From assembly GCA_016209385.1 (NCBI GenBank), contig JACQWB010000149.1:1-39024 (forward strand): a stretch of DNA of 39,024 nucleotides, given 5' to 3'. A model generated the notes under the pieces. That model searched no databases, was not told the origin of the DNA, and worked only from the letters and a program-made list of their open reading frames with translations. Made by a program: the position numbers and the translations under genes. Numbering within the stretch: the stretch's first letter is position 1; every line of letters starts with the position of its first letter. Source of the DNA: Candidatus Rokuibacteriota bacterium. GTDB taxonomy: Bacteria; Methylomirabilota; Methylomirabilia; Rokubacteriales; CSP1-6. Positions 8,591-15,635 of this stretch are shown here, piece by piece.

Positions 8591-9805
8591 TCACCGGTAC
8601 GCGCACGGGGGGACCTCGGTCTTCCACGCGGCCTGGGGGAGGTGCTGGCCGTGGGGGAAGAGACGGAGCTGGTGGGCCGGGAGCGCGCGAGCGAGCCGCC
8701 GCCCCCGGAGCGCGAGGAAGTAGCCCGCGCGGGCCGTGTCCACGCCGATGCACTTGAGGTCCCCGAGCCAGCGGATCACGCTCCGCCGCCGCTCCTGGGC
8801 CAGCGTGAGCGCCGCCTTCGGCCCGACGCCGGGCACCCGGAGGAGGAGCTCGTAGGGCGCTGTCATGACGTCCAGCGGAAAGACCTCGGCCTGGCGGAGC
8901 GCCCACGCGGTCTTGGGATCGTGGTCCAGGGGGAGGTTGCCGTCGGCGTCGAAGACCAGCTCCTCGAAGCGAAAGCCGTACTGGCGGAGCAGGTGCTCGG
9001 CCTGGTAGAGGCGAAGCTCGCGCATGCCTGGCGTCGCCCGCTCGCCTTCCATCGGCGTCCCCACCACGGGCTGGAAGGCGCTGAAGTGGGCATGGTGGAG
9101 GAGCTGCTCCCGTTCGAGCCGGGCCACGAGGCCGAGGATTTCCCGGTCCTGCTCCCCGGACGGACCGACGACGAACTGGGTCGTCGTCCCCGCGGGCCTC
9201 ACGTCTCCAGGTCGCCACTCCTGACGCGCATGGCGAAGGAGGCGACCGGCCAGCTCGAGCTTGGGGAGGAGGTCGCCGCTGAAATCCTTCTCCCTGGCGA
9301 GCCTCCTGATGTAGGTGTCACCCGGCGCTTCCAGATTTATCGAGATGCGGTTCGTGAGCCGCGCGGCCTGCTCGACCTGAGCCGGCTCGGCGCCGGGGAG
9401 GAGCTTGATGTGGACGTAGCCCCCGAAGCCTTCCTTCTTGCGCAGGATCTCGACGGCCGCGAGCATCCGATCCATCGGGCGCACCGGCTTGCCGGGCACT
9501 CCCGAGGTGAGGAAGAGGCCCTGGGCCCAGCCTTTGCGATGGGCCTCCATGAAGGTGGCGGCCACCTCCTCGGGCGCGAGCGCGGTGCGCTTGACCTTGC
9601 CCCCGCAGAAGGTGGGGCAGTAGCCGCAGGAGAGGGAGCACGCGTTGGTCTGCATGACGCGCATGATGTTCGTGGAGCCCCCGCCCGGAAGGCGGACCTT
9701 CCTGACCCCCACCGAGTTCCCGCTGCCCAGGCCCTTGGGGAGCCCGTGCTCCCTGTCGCCGGTGGCGGCCTCGGCCAGAATCGCGAGCCTGACCTGCAGA
9801 TCCAC
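8591..9805 (-). CDS. Putative DNA modification/repair radical SAM protein (UDG-linked family)
   Basis: A 404-residue radical SAM enzyme. The 4Fe-4S motif is C-x3-C-x2-C in TNACSLSCGYCPTFCGGK (about residue 55). The C-terminal part contains a helix-hairpin-helix (LLRVPGVGPKAALTLAQERR) as found in DNA-binding proteins. This matches the family usually encoded beside a uracil-DNA-glycosylase-domain protein (TIGR03916 with TIGR03914/TIGR03915); that partner is not in this window. The start is GTG at 9805 with GAGAGG upstream, 33 bases below a good promoter. Its reaction is not known. Confidence 0.82.
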   Translation of the reverse strand: MDLQVRLAILAEAATGDREHGLPKGLGSGNSVGVRKVRLPGGGSTNIMRVMQTNACSLSCGYCPTFCGGKVKRTALAPEEVAATFMEAHRKGWAQGLFLTSGVPGKPVRPMDRMLAAVEILRKKEGFGGYVHIKLLPGAEPAQVEQAARLTNRISINLEAPGDTYIRRLAREKDFSGDLLPKLELAGRLLRHARQEWRPGDVRPAGTTTQFVVGPSGEQDREILGLVARLEREQLLHHAHFSAFQPVVGTPMEGERATPGMRELRLYQAEHLLRQYGFRFEELVFDADGNLPLDHDPKTAWALRQAEVFPLDVMTAPYELLLRVPGVGPKAALTLAQERRRSVIRWLGDLKCIGVDTARAGYFLALRGRRLARALPAHQLRLFPHGQHLPQAAWKTEVPPCAYR

Positions 9806-9828
9806 GGATCGCCTCTCTGGGGAGTCTG

Positions 9829-9857
9829 ATACTATACATGTGATGAGTACTTGTCAA
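9829..9857 (-). promoter_or_regulatory. Sigma70-type promoter of the UDG-linked radical SAM gene
   Basis: On the minus strand a perfect TTGACA (9857-9852) is followed after 17 bases by TAGTAT (9834-9829). TATAGT at 9836-9831 is an alternative -10 with a 15-base spacer. The region is AT-rich against a very GC-rich background. It lies immediately after the terminator of the preceding gene, so the gene has its own transcription unit. Confidence 0.65.
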
Positions 9858-9859
9858 GC

Positions 9860-9885
9860 GAAAAAAGAGGGGGCGGGCTAGCCCC
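9860..9885 (-). terminator. Rho-independent terminator after the AmmeMemoRadiSam-type gene
   Basis: On the minus strand GGGGC (9885-9881), a 6-base loop and GCCCC (9874-9870) are followed by CCTCTTTTTT. The hairpin overlaps the stop codon of the upstream gene. The stem is short (5 bp), but the T-run is the longest seen in this part of the window and is followed directly by the next promoter. Confidence 0.5.
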
Positions 9886-10939
9886 AAACCCCGGGGATCC
9901 GCGTCTCGCAGGACGGGCACAGCCCCCGGGTCGGGGTGAGGAGGTCCTTCAGGATCGTGTAGCCGACGCGCTCGATGAGGACGGTCTTGCAGGACGGACA
10001 GTAGGTGTTCTCGAAGGGCCCGACCCGCCCGGGAATGTTCCCCGCATAGACATAGCGGAGCCCTTCGGCAACGCCGATCTCCGCCGCGCGGATCAGGGCC
10101 TTCGCCGTCGTGTTGGCCCGGTCGGTCATCTTGTAGTCCTGGTGAAACGCGGTGACGTGCCAGGGGATGTCGGGGGAGACCGAGACCAGGAACTTCGCGA
10201 TGTCCCGCAGCTCCTCGTCGGAGTCGTTGAAGCCCGGGACCACGAGCGTCACGATCTCGAGCCAGAAGCCTTTCTGGTGCAGGAGGCGGATCGCGTCGAG
10301 CACGACCTTGAGGACCCCCCCCAGCTTCCGGTAGTCCTTGTCGTCGAAGCCCTTGAGGTCCACCTTGTAGAGGTCCACCCACGGCCGGATGTAGTCCAGC
10401 ACCTCGGGCGTGGCGTTGCCGTTCGAGACATAGGAGCACGTGAGCCCGTGCGCCTTCCCTTCCTTGAAGACCTCGATCGCCCACTCGCTGGTGATCAAGG
10501 GCTCGTTGTAGGTGGTGGTGAGAATGCGAGCCCGGTGGCGGAAGGCCAGGTCAACGATCTGCGTGGGAGTGATCTCCTGAGGGGGAACACCCGCTATCGG
10601 ATCGCGCAAGGCTTGGGAGGTCAAAAAGTTCTGACAATAACCACAATGGTAATCGCATCCGAGCATGCCGAACGACAGCGCGCGCGAGCCGGGGTAGGCG
10701 TGGAAGAAGGGCTTCTTCTCGACGGGGTCGAGCTGGAGCGCGGCGACGTAACCGGTAGGGACCATCAAGCGGCCGTCCTCGTTCCAGCGGACCTTGCAGA
10801 TGCCCTTCTGGCCCGGCGGGATCAGGCACCGATGGCCGCAGGCGTAGCAGCGGACGCGGCCCTCCGGGAGCCGCTCGTAGAGCTCGCCCTCCCGGGCGAG
10901 GCGGGAGAGGACCTGTTCCAGGCTGACCGTTTCCGCCAT
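9878..10939 (-). CDS. AmmeMemoRadiSam system radical SAM enzyme
   Basis: A 353-residue radical SAM protein of the family found with AMMECR1 and Memo homologues (AmmeMemoRadiSam). The N-terminal Cys pair segment CYACGHRCLIPPGQKGICK, the 4Fe-4S motif C-x3-C-x2-C in GCDYHCGYCQN, and two C-terminal CPSC pairs (possible extra metal site) are characteristic, as is TTTYNEPLITSEWA. The AMMECR1 and Memo partners are not in the window. The gene starts at ATG 10939 and ends in an intrinsic terminator. Its substrate is not established. Confidence 0.88.
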   Translation of the reverse strand: MAETVSLEQVLSRLAREGELYERLPEGRVRCYACGHRCLIPPGQKGICKVRWNEDGRLMVPTGYVAALQLDPVEKKPFFHAYPGSRALSFGMLGCDYHCGYCQNFLTSQALRDPIAGVPPQEITPTQIVDLAFRHRARILTTTYNEPLITSEWAIEVFKEGKAHGLTCSYVSNGNATPEVLDYIRPWVDLYKVDLKGFDDKDYRKLGGVLKVVLDAIRLLHQKGFWLEIVTLVVPGFNDSDEELRDIAKFLVSVSPDIPWHVTAFHQDYKMTDRANTTAKALIRAAEIGVAEGLRYVYAGNIPGRVGPFENTYCPSCKTVLIERVGYTILKDLLTPTRGLCPSCETRIPGVWG

Positions 10940-11006
10940 GCTTGCCCTTAGTGTACCTCGAAAGGTGAAGCGAAAAAAACTGGCGAAAACGCCGAAACCG
11001 CTTGCC

Positions 11007-12365
11007 CTAGACGCCGAGGACAGCCGTCACAGCGTCGCGCGTCACGGCAATCAGGCGGTCCACCTGAGCCTCGTTGATGACGAGCGGCGGGGCGAAGAAG
11101 ACCGAGTCGACACGGGTCCGCGTAAGCACGCCTCGCTTCGTCATCTCGGCGCGGACCCGCTCCCCGGCTTTCTTGTCCGCCGGAAACGCGGCCTTCGTCC
11201 CGCGGTCGGCAACCAGCTCGATGGCCGCCAGGAGCCCCTTCCCGCCCCGGATGTCGCCCACGTGCGGGTGATCGCCAAAGGCCTGCCCGAGGCCGTGGTG
11301 AAGGCGCGTCCCCATGCGCGCCGCGTTCTCCCAGAGGCGCTCGCGCTCCATGATCTCCAGGTTCTTCAACCCCACGGCGCAGCAGGTCGGGTGGCCCGAG
11401 TACGTGTGGGCGTGCATCCAACGGCTGTCCAGCGGGACCGAGTCGATGGCCTCCTTGATCTCGCGCGACACCATGATCCCGCCGAGGGGCAGGTAGCCCG
11501 AGGTGACCCCTTTGGCGAAGGACATGATGTCGGGCTCCACGCGCCAGTGGGTCAGCGCGAACCACTGACCGGTCCGGCAGAAGCCGGTGATCACCTCGTC
11601 GGCGATGAAGAGGACCTGGTGGCGCGTGCAGACCTCGCGGATGCGCGGGAAGTAGTCGTCGGGAGGGACGATCACGCCGCCGCCGCCGATGATCGGCTCG
11701 GCGATGAAGGCTGCGACCGTATCGGGCCCTTCACGGAGGATCGCCTCCTCGAGCTCACGCGCGGCCGCCTGCCCCACCGTCTCGCCGGGCTTGGCGCCCT
11801 GGAAGCGGTAGGCGTAGGGCGACTGGATGTGGAGGAAGCCCGGGACACGCGGCTCGAACATCTTCCAGTAGGGGGGCATGCCGGTAGCGCTCATGGCCTG
11901 GAGCGTTACGCCGTGGTAGGCGTCGCGCCGGGCGATGATCTTCACCTTGTCGGGCTTCCCCTTGGCCTTCCAGTAGAAGCGCGCCGTCTTGAAGGCCGCC
12001 TCGTTGGACTCGGCGCCGCCGCAGGTGAAGAACACGGCCTGCATGTTCTTGTAGGCGAGCCCGATCAGCCGGTCGGCCAGCGTGATCGCCGGGATGTTGG
12101 AGAAGCCCACGTAGTTGGAGTAGTACGCCAGCTCCCTCATCTGGGACGCCGCGGCTTCGGCGAGCTCTTCCCTCCCATGCCCGACGCTGACGTTCCAGAG
12201 GCCCGAGAGACCGTCGATGTACTCCCGTCCCTGGACGTCCGTGATCACGGCGCCGCGCCCGCGCACGATGATCATGGGCTCGGCGTGCTCCAGCGGGTGA
12301 TGGAGTGAGTGGATCTGATGGTCCTGGTCGTGCTTCACGAGATCCGCTGGGCTCAACGTGGCCAT
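11007..12365 (-). CDS. Class III PLP-dependent omega-aminotransferase
   Basis: A 452-residue fold-type I transaminase that probably moves an amino group from an omega-amine or beta-alanine-type donor to pyruvate. Visible features are the HxxxGLSGLWNVSVGHG-like substrate loop, FFTCGGAESNEAAFKTAR (PLP phosphate loop), LFIADEVITGFCRTG (Asp to the pyridine N) and the Schiff-base Lys in MSFAKGVTSGYLPLGG. A GGAGG is 7 bases before ATG 12365. It follows the gamma-glutamylcyclotransferase gene by 31 bases and is last of the selenoprotein operon. The exact substrate cannot be told from sequence. Confidence 0.88.
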   Translation of the reverse strand: MATLSPADLVKHDQDHQIHSLHHPLEHAEPMIIVRGRGAVITDVQGREYIDGLSGLWNVSVGHGREELAEAAASQMRELAYYSNYVGFSNIPAITLADRLIGLAYKNMQAVFFTCGGAESNEAAFKTARFYWKAKGKPDKVKIIARRDAYHGVTLQAMSATGMPPYWKMFEPRVPGFLHIQSPYAYRFQGAKPGETVGQAAARELEEAILREGPDTVAAFIAEPIIGGGGVIVPPDDYFPRIREVCTRHQVLFIADEVITGFCRTGQWFALTHWRVEPDIMSFAKGVTSGYLPLGGIMVSREIKEAIDSVPLDSRWMHAHTYSGHPTCCAVGLKNLEIMERERLWENAARMGTRLHHGLGQAFGDHPHVGDIRGGKGLLAAIELVADRGTKAAFPADKKAGERVRAEMTKRGVLTRTRVDSVFFAPPLVINEAQVDRLIAVTRDAVTAVLGV

Positions 12366-12396
12366 GCGCCGCCTCCTTGTGCGTGCAACGGGTTGG

Positions 12397-12810
12397 CTAC
12401 CGACGAAGGGCTCGAGCGGGAACGTGCTGCCGATAGTCGCCGCCGGGGATGGGCACCGCGCGGCCGCGCGGCCCGTGATACCAGTAGATCCACGCCGTCA
12501 CCTCGCGCCCGTCGGACAGGCGCACCGCGGTGAGATGGCGAAGATACAGGTCCTGGCCGGGCGCGTCGGGGCGATAACCTTCCTCCCGGTCCAGGATCGC
12601 GAGCAGCGCGGGCGCACTCAAGCGATAGACCTCGCCATGGATGGCGCCGGGCTCCTCGCGAACCGCGCCCGGATAGGACCCCAGGTCCAGGAGTCGTCCG
12701 TTCACCGTCCCCTCCCCCACGAGCTCGGCCTGTTCGGCGATCAGATGGTGGAGCCTGAAGCCCCGCATGAGGGTGCCGTACGCGAAGAGGAGGTCGGAGC
12801 CAGTGCTCAC
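12397..12810 (-). CDS. Gamma-glutamylcyclotransferase-like (GGACT/YtfP) protein
   Basis: A 137-residue AIG2-like protein. The N-terminal FAYGTLMRG is the substrate-binding YGxL loop, and GAIHGEVYRLS with DREEGYRPDAPG carries the expected catalytic Glu segment (LDREEGY). Family members cyclise gamma-glutamyl amines to 5-oxoproline. The start is GTG 12810, which overlaps the peroxiredoxin stop as GTGA, so translation is coupled. This ties thiol/gamma-glutamyl metabolism to the selenoprotein genes upstream. Confidence 0.85.
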   Translation of the reverse strand: MSTGSDLLFAYGTLMRGFRLHHLIAEQAELVGEGTVNGRLLDLGSYPGAVREEPGAIHGEVYRLSAPALLAILDREEGYRPDAPGQDLYLRHLTAVRLSDGREVTAWIYWYHGPRGRAVPIPGGDYRQHVPARALRR

Positions 12811-13352
12811 CGGCTCGCCCGACGGTGCCGGGCGATCGCCGCCAGCACTCCTTTCCCGTCCAGGGCCAGGCCACCCACGTCGACGTGCCTGACGATCCCC
12901 TGCCTGTCCACGAGAAACGTGGCCCGCCGCTCGAGCCCCCAGAGGTCATCCCAGACGCCGTAGAGACGCCCGACCTTCCCCTTGGGATCGAGGTCGCTCA
13001 GGAGCCTGAACGGGAGCTTCAGGCTCTCGGCCCAGGACTTGTTGCGCCCGGGCGCATCCACCGAGATCCCGACGATCTCCGCGTCCTCGCTGTCGAATTT
13101 CGCCTTTTCATCCCGAAACCAGGAGAACTCGGCCTGTCACCCCGGAGTGAAGGCGAGAACGTAGAAAGCCAGGACAACGTACTGGCGCTTCGCGAGGACC
13201 TCGGACAGGCGGAAGGACTTGCCCTGCTGGTCCGTCAGGGTGAAGTCCGGAGCCTGGCTACCGACGGCGAGAGGCTTGTCAGGCGCCGCAGCCGCCGCAA
13301 GCGCGGTCCCGAGCAACGCCAGAGCGAACAGCGTCACTGCGAGGCGCTTCAT
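12807..13352 (-). CDS. Exported peroxiredoxin with UGA-encoded selenocysteine at the peroxidatic position
   Basis: AhpC/TSA-type peroxidase, 181 residues when the UGA at 13139-13137 is read as Sec. Residues 1-23 are a signal peptide (MKRLAVTLFALALLG then Ala-rich). GSQAPDFTLTDQQGK opens the thioredoxin fold, and the active site reads AFTPG-U-QAEF (Sec72) where relatives have FTPGCxxE. The frame stays open and family-like on both sides of the UGA (GISVDAPGRN, LPFRLLSDLDPKG, GLERRATFLVDRQG). There is no Cys anywhere in the protein, so this would be a 1-Sec peroxiredoxin needing an outside reductant. No good Shine-Dalgarno precedes the ATG, which lies in an ATGA overlap with the preceding UGA-containing ORF. 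The stop overlaps the next gene's GTG. A conventional annotation would call this two fragments or a pseudogene. Confidence 0.85.
13107..13132 (-). promoter_or_regulatory. Candidate bacterial SECIS element of the peroxiredoxin
   Basis: Downstream of the UGA the mRNA can pair CCGAG (13132-13128) with UUCGG (13117-13113), leaving a 10-base loop that contains GG at +17/+18. A shifted alternative pairs UUC-CC with GG-GAA around the loop UGGUUUC. Distance and a G-bearing loop fit bacterial SECIS rules, but the stem is weak. Confidence 0.4.
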
Positions 13353-13495
13353 GGCTGTGGGTCTTTGGGCTCCTCACGGGAGCAGGTGGCTTTGCTCCCT
13401 CAGGTGGGAACGCCGAAGCGCGGCAACACCCAGTGCCTCAGCGCCAGCACCCCTACGATGACACCGCCGACGATCAGGAAATCGGTCCAGGTCAT
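13349..13495 (-). CDS. Tiny membrane protein with internal UGA, candidate selenoprotein
   Basis: ATG 13495 forms an ATGA overlap with the stop of the upstream oxidoreductase. The first 31 codons give a Trp/Asp start, one hydrophobic helix (about residues 6-20, FLIVGGVIVGVLALR) and the tail HWVLPRFGVPT, then UGA (13402-13400). Read as Sec, the frame continues U-GSKATC-SREEPKDPQP and ends at a TGA that overlaps the peroxiredoxin ATG as ATGA. This is the same coupling seen elsewhere in the operon. If the UGA were a true stop, 47 untranslated bases without a Shine-Dalgarno at the right spacing would separate it from the peroxiredoxin. Sec32 and Cys38 (U-x5-C) could form a redox pair. Positive-inside reasoning puts the tail in the cytosol. 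I recognise no family, so the Sec assignment is inference. Confidence 0.6.
13369..13399 (-). promoter_or_regulatory. Candidate SECIS / competing hairpins after the UGA of the tiny membrane protein
   Basis: Two mutually exclusive hairpins follow the UGA. GGGAGCA (13399-13393) pairs perfectly with UGCUCCC (13384-13378) around AAGCCACC. Alternatively GCUCC (13383-13379) pairs with GGAGC (13373-13369) around CGUGA. The second fits the usual UGA-to-loop distance and has G among the first two loop bases. The switch between them could influence readthrough or peroxiredoxin translation. Confidence 0.45.
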
Positions 13496-14151
13496 GCGGG
13501 CGTCCCCCCTCCGTTGACAGCCCGGAGCACCGCGTCGAGGAACTGGCGCTCGGGGAGCGCCCCCTCGAACTGGACGCGGTCGTTGATCACGATCTTCGGC
13601 ACGGCCATCACCGCGTACTGGCGCGAGAGGTCGGGAAACTCGGTGGCCTCGATGCAGTCGGCCCGGACCTGGGTCGACGCCACCGCCATGTGCTGGGCCA
13701 GGCGCACGGCCCGGGGGCAGTACGGTCAGGTCGGTGTGGTGAAGACCCGGATGTGGACCGGCTTGTCGAGCCCGGCCAGGACGGTTTTCGTCTCCGCGGC
13801 GAGGGCAGGCTCGCCCGTGGAGGCCACGACGATCGCGTCGATCAGGTTGGTGAACTCATACCCCGACGGCAGGCCGAAGAAGCGGATCCCGTAATCGCGC
13901 GCCCCCTCCACGACGATCGCGGGGACCCGGTCAACACCGTAGGCCTCCGCCCGCTGGCGGTCCAGCACCAGGTTCAGGAGGTTGACGCTGAGCTTGTCCG
14001 AGCACTCGGCGACTTCCTTGACGAGCAGTTCGGTGTGCAGGCAGCTCTCCGACCCAAGCTCCTGAGAGAAGACCGTGAGCGTGACGGGGCCGACGAGCCT
14101 GGTGAATTCCTTCCGGATCGCATCGGTGTCGCGGTCGGTGAGAATGGGCAT
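13492..14151 (-). CDS. Protein disulfide oxidoreductase (two-thioredoxin-fold) with UGA-encoded Sec in the U-P-Y-C active site
   Basis: Glutaredoxin-like PDO, 219 residues when the UGA at 13728-13726 is read as Sec. The first thioredoxin fold (1-115) has a degenerate active site (SESCLH, only one Cys), while YGVDRVPAIVV keeps a cis-Pro. The second fold begins IRVFTTPT-U-PYC-PRAVRLAQHMA (Sec142, Cys145) exactly where relatives have CPYCP, and keeps its cis-Pro in YAVMAVPKIVIND (P185). It has no signal peptide, so it is presumably cytosolic. GGAGG lies 6 bases before ATG 14151; longer in-frame upstream codons are not family-like. The stop overlaps the next ATG. Without Sec decoding it would look like two fragments; the perfect fit around the UGA argues for a selenoprotein. 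Confidence 0.87.
13695..13712 (-). promoter_or_regulatory. Candidate bacterial SECIS element of the disulfide oxidoreductase
   Basis: Starting 14 bases after the UGA, GGGCC (13712-13708) pairs perfectly with GGCCC (13699-13695) around the loop GUGCGCCU. The first loop base is G, about 19 bases after the UGA, as bacterial SelB requires. UGC (13719-13717) with GCA (13693-13691) can extend the stem below an internal loop. Confidence 0.55.
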
Positions 14152-14210
14152 GAAGTCCTCCGTGAAGCAGTTGAGGTCGATGCCATTATACCGTGCTTCC
14201 CGACCGCCGA

Positions 14211-15104
14211 CTACCGCGCGACTGGCAGGTCGTCGCGATTTCCCCACTCGGCCCAGGAGCGGTCGTAGCCCGCCACGCGCGGGTAGCCGAGGAGGCGAAG
14301 CACGAAGTACGTATGGGCCGACCTGTGGAAGGTCTGGCAGTAGGATACGACGGCCCTGTCCGGGGTGATCCCCTGGCCCGTGTAGAGGGCACGGAGCTCC
14401 TCGACCGGCCTGAAGGTGCCGTCCCGCCTCAGGTGCCGGCGCCACTCGATGTTGACGGCGCCCGGGATGTGGCCGCCCCGCTTGGCCAGGACCTGGACTC
14501 CCCGATATTCCTCCGGCGATCGCGCGTCCACCAGGACGACGGCCGGATCCTTGAGCCGGGCCAGGATCCACTCCGCGCCCGCCAGGCGCTCGGGCTTGAG
14601 CGTCGCGCGGTAGGCGGTCGGAGTCACCTGGGGGAGCTCCGTCACGAGAGCGAAGTCGCCCCGGCGCCACGCCGCCAGCCCGCCGTTGAGGATGGAGGCC
14701 TTCCTGTGCCCGAACAGCTCCAGGGTGAAGAAGAAGCGGGAGGCGTGGAGGCCCCCTGCGTCATCGTAGATCACGACATGGGTCCCCTCGCCGATTCCGA
14801 GCCTGCCCAAGAGCTGGGAAGCCTCCTCGGCATCGAGCGCCCGGGAGCCGGCGGGCGGCGCCGGAGGCATCAGCTCCCGGAGACCCAGGTACACGGCCCC
14901 GCGGATGTGACCCGCGCGATAGGTCCTGGGATCGCTCGCCATGTCCACGATCCTGAGCGCCTGCTCCTCGAGGCGGGCGTGGAGCCATCCGGGTTCTACC
15001 AGAAGCGGGTGCTCGTCGGCGCGCGCCGGCGCGGGGAGCACGAGGCTCAGCCCGACGAGGAGCAAAACCAATCGAGGCATCGCGCTCGCGCGCTTGAAGT
15101 GCAT
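14211..15104 (-). CDS. Exported two-domain rhodanese (sulfurtransferase)
   Basis: Thiosulfate:sulfurtransferase-type protein, 297 residues. MHFKRASAMPRLVLLLVGLS (then a Pro/Ala stretch) is a signal peptide ending near PARADEH, so it acts in the periplasm or outside. The N-terminal rhodanese domain (RIVDMASDPRTYRAGHIRGA) is inactive-like. The C-terminal domain (VVLVDARSPEEYRG, then GHIPGAVNIEW) carries the persulfide-forming Cys in SYCQTFHRSAHTY. I chose ATG 15104; an internal ATG at 15080 lacks a ribosome site. It lies between the TPP-domain gene and the Sec oxidoreductase, suggesting sulfur or selenium sulfane chemistry linked to the redox genes. Confidence 0.88.
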   Translation of the reverse strand: MHFKRASAMPRLVLLLVGLSLVLPAPARADEHPLLVEPGWLHARLEEQALRIVDMASDPRTYRAGHIRGAVYLGLRELMPPAPPAGSRALDAEEASQLLGRLGIGEGTHVVIYDDAGGLHASRFFFTLELFGHRKASILNGGLAAWRRGDFALVTELPQVTPTAYRATLKPERLAGAEWILARLKDPAVVLVDARSPEEYRGVQVLAKRGGHIPGAVNIEWRRHLRRDGTFRPVEELRALYTGQGITPDRAVVSYCQTFHRSAHTYFVLRLLGYPRVAGYDRSWAEWGNRDDLPVAR

Positions 15105-15109
15105 CTCTC

Positions 15110-15622
15110 CTACCCTCGCTTCGCCTTCTTGAGGCGGTCGATCTGGACCACGTCCCAATCAGCCCTGGTTTTCCCCCTGAGCCGCGGCGCCAGCTCCTCC
15201 AGGATAAGCCCCAGGTCTCCGACGACCTCGACGAGCGGCGTGTACGGGAGCCCGGTGTGCCGCGTTCTCGAAAGGTGAACGACCAGAGCCGAGTGCCGCC
15301 AGCGGTGTGCGTCCACCTCCTCTGGAGCCACACCAAAGGCCACGATCAAGTCCGCCAGGCCCAGGAGCGTCTCGTCCTGCTCGTCACCCGTGAAGCTGCC
15401 GAGGGCCAGGGGATGAGCCTCGGGGAGGAGGTGATGGGCCTTTTCGGTGATCAGGACAGGCGCCGGCAGGGCCTCTGCGAAGGCGCGAAGCCACTCGGCG
15501 TGCTCCGCGTCGCATTGAAGCCCGGCAAGCACGACGGGCCGGGAGGCCGCCGTGATGAGCTCGGCAGCGCGGTCGAGGGCCCGAGGATCGGGTATCGGCA
15601 CCGGCGCGGGCGCGGTCGCCAT
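15110..15622 (-). CDS. Free-standing TPP-enzyme middle domain (TPP_enzyme_M-like)
   Basis: About 170 residues. RAAELITAASRPVVLAGLQC, LPAPVLITEKAHHLLPEAHP and LGLADLIVAFGVAPEEVDAH follow the pattern of the Rossmann-like central domain of acetolactate synthase and other thiamine-diphosphate enzymes. The PYR and PP domains that do chemistry are missing, so it cannot be a TPP enzyme itself. The ATG at 15622 has no clear Shine-Dalgarno; a TTG at 15655 would extend it into the upstream aminotransferase gene. Six bases separate its stop from the rhodanese start. It may be a ligand-binding or regulatory protein, or a relic. The function is unknown. Confidence 0.6.
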   Translation of the reverse strand: MATAPAPVPIPDPRALDRAAELITAASRPVVLAGLQCDAEHAEWLRAFAEALPAPVLITEKAHHLLPEAHPLALGSFTGDEQDETLLGLADLIVAFGVAPEEVDAHRWRHSALVVHLSRTRHTGLPYTPLVEVVGDLGLILEELAPRLRGKTRADWDVVQIDRLKKAKRG

Positions 15623-15635
15623 GCGGCGAAGATGA

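Noticed and set aside
13400-13495. Tiny membrane protein ending at the UGA (31 residues)
   Set aside because: Not excluded, but the readthrough frame ends exactly on the peroxiredoxin start and a SECIS-like hairpin follows, so the 48-residue reading is preferred.
12807-14151. Reading the interrupted oxidoreductase and peroxiredoxin as frameshifted pseudogenes
   Set aside because: No frame change occurs; the only interruptions are UGA codons at catalytic Cys positions, and sequence on both sides is well conserved by eye.
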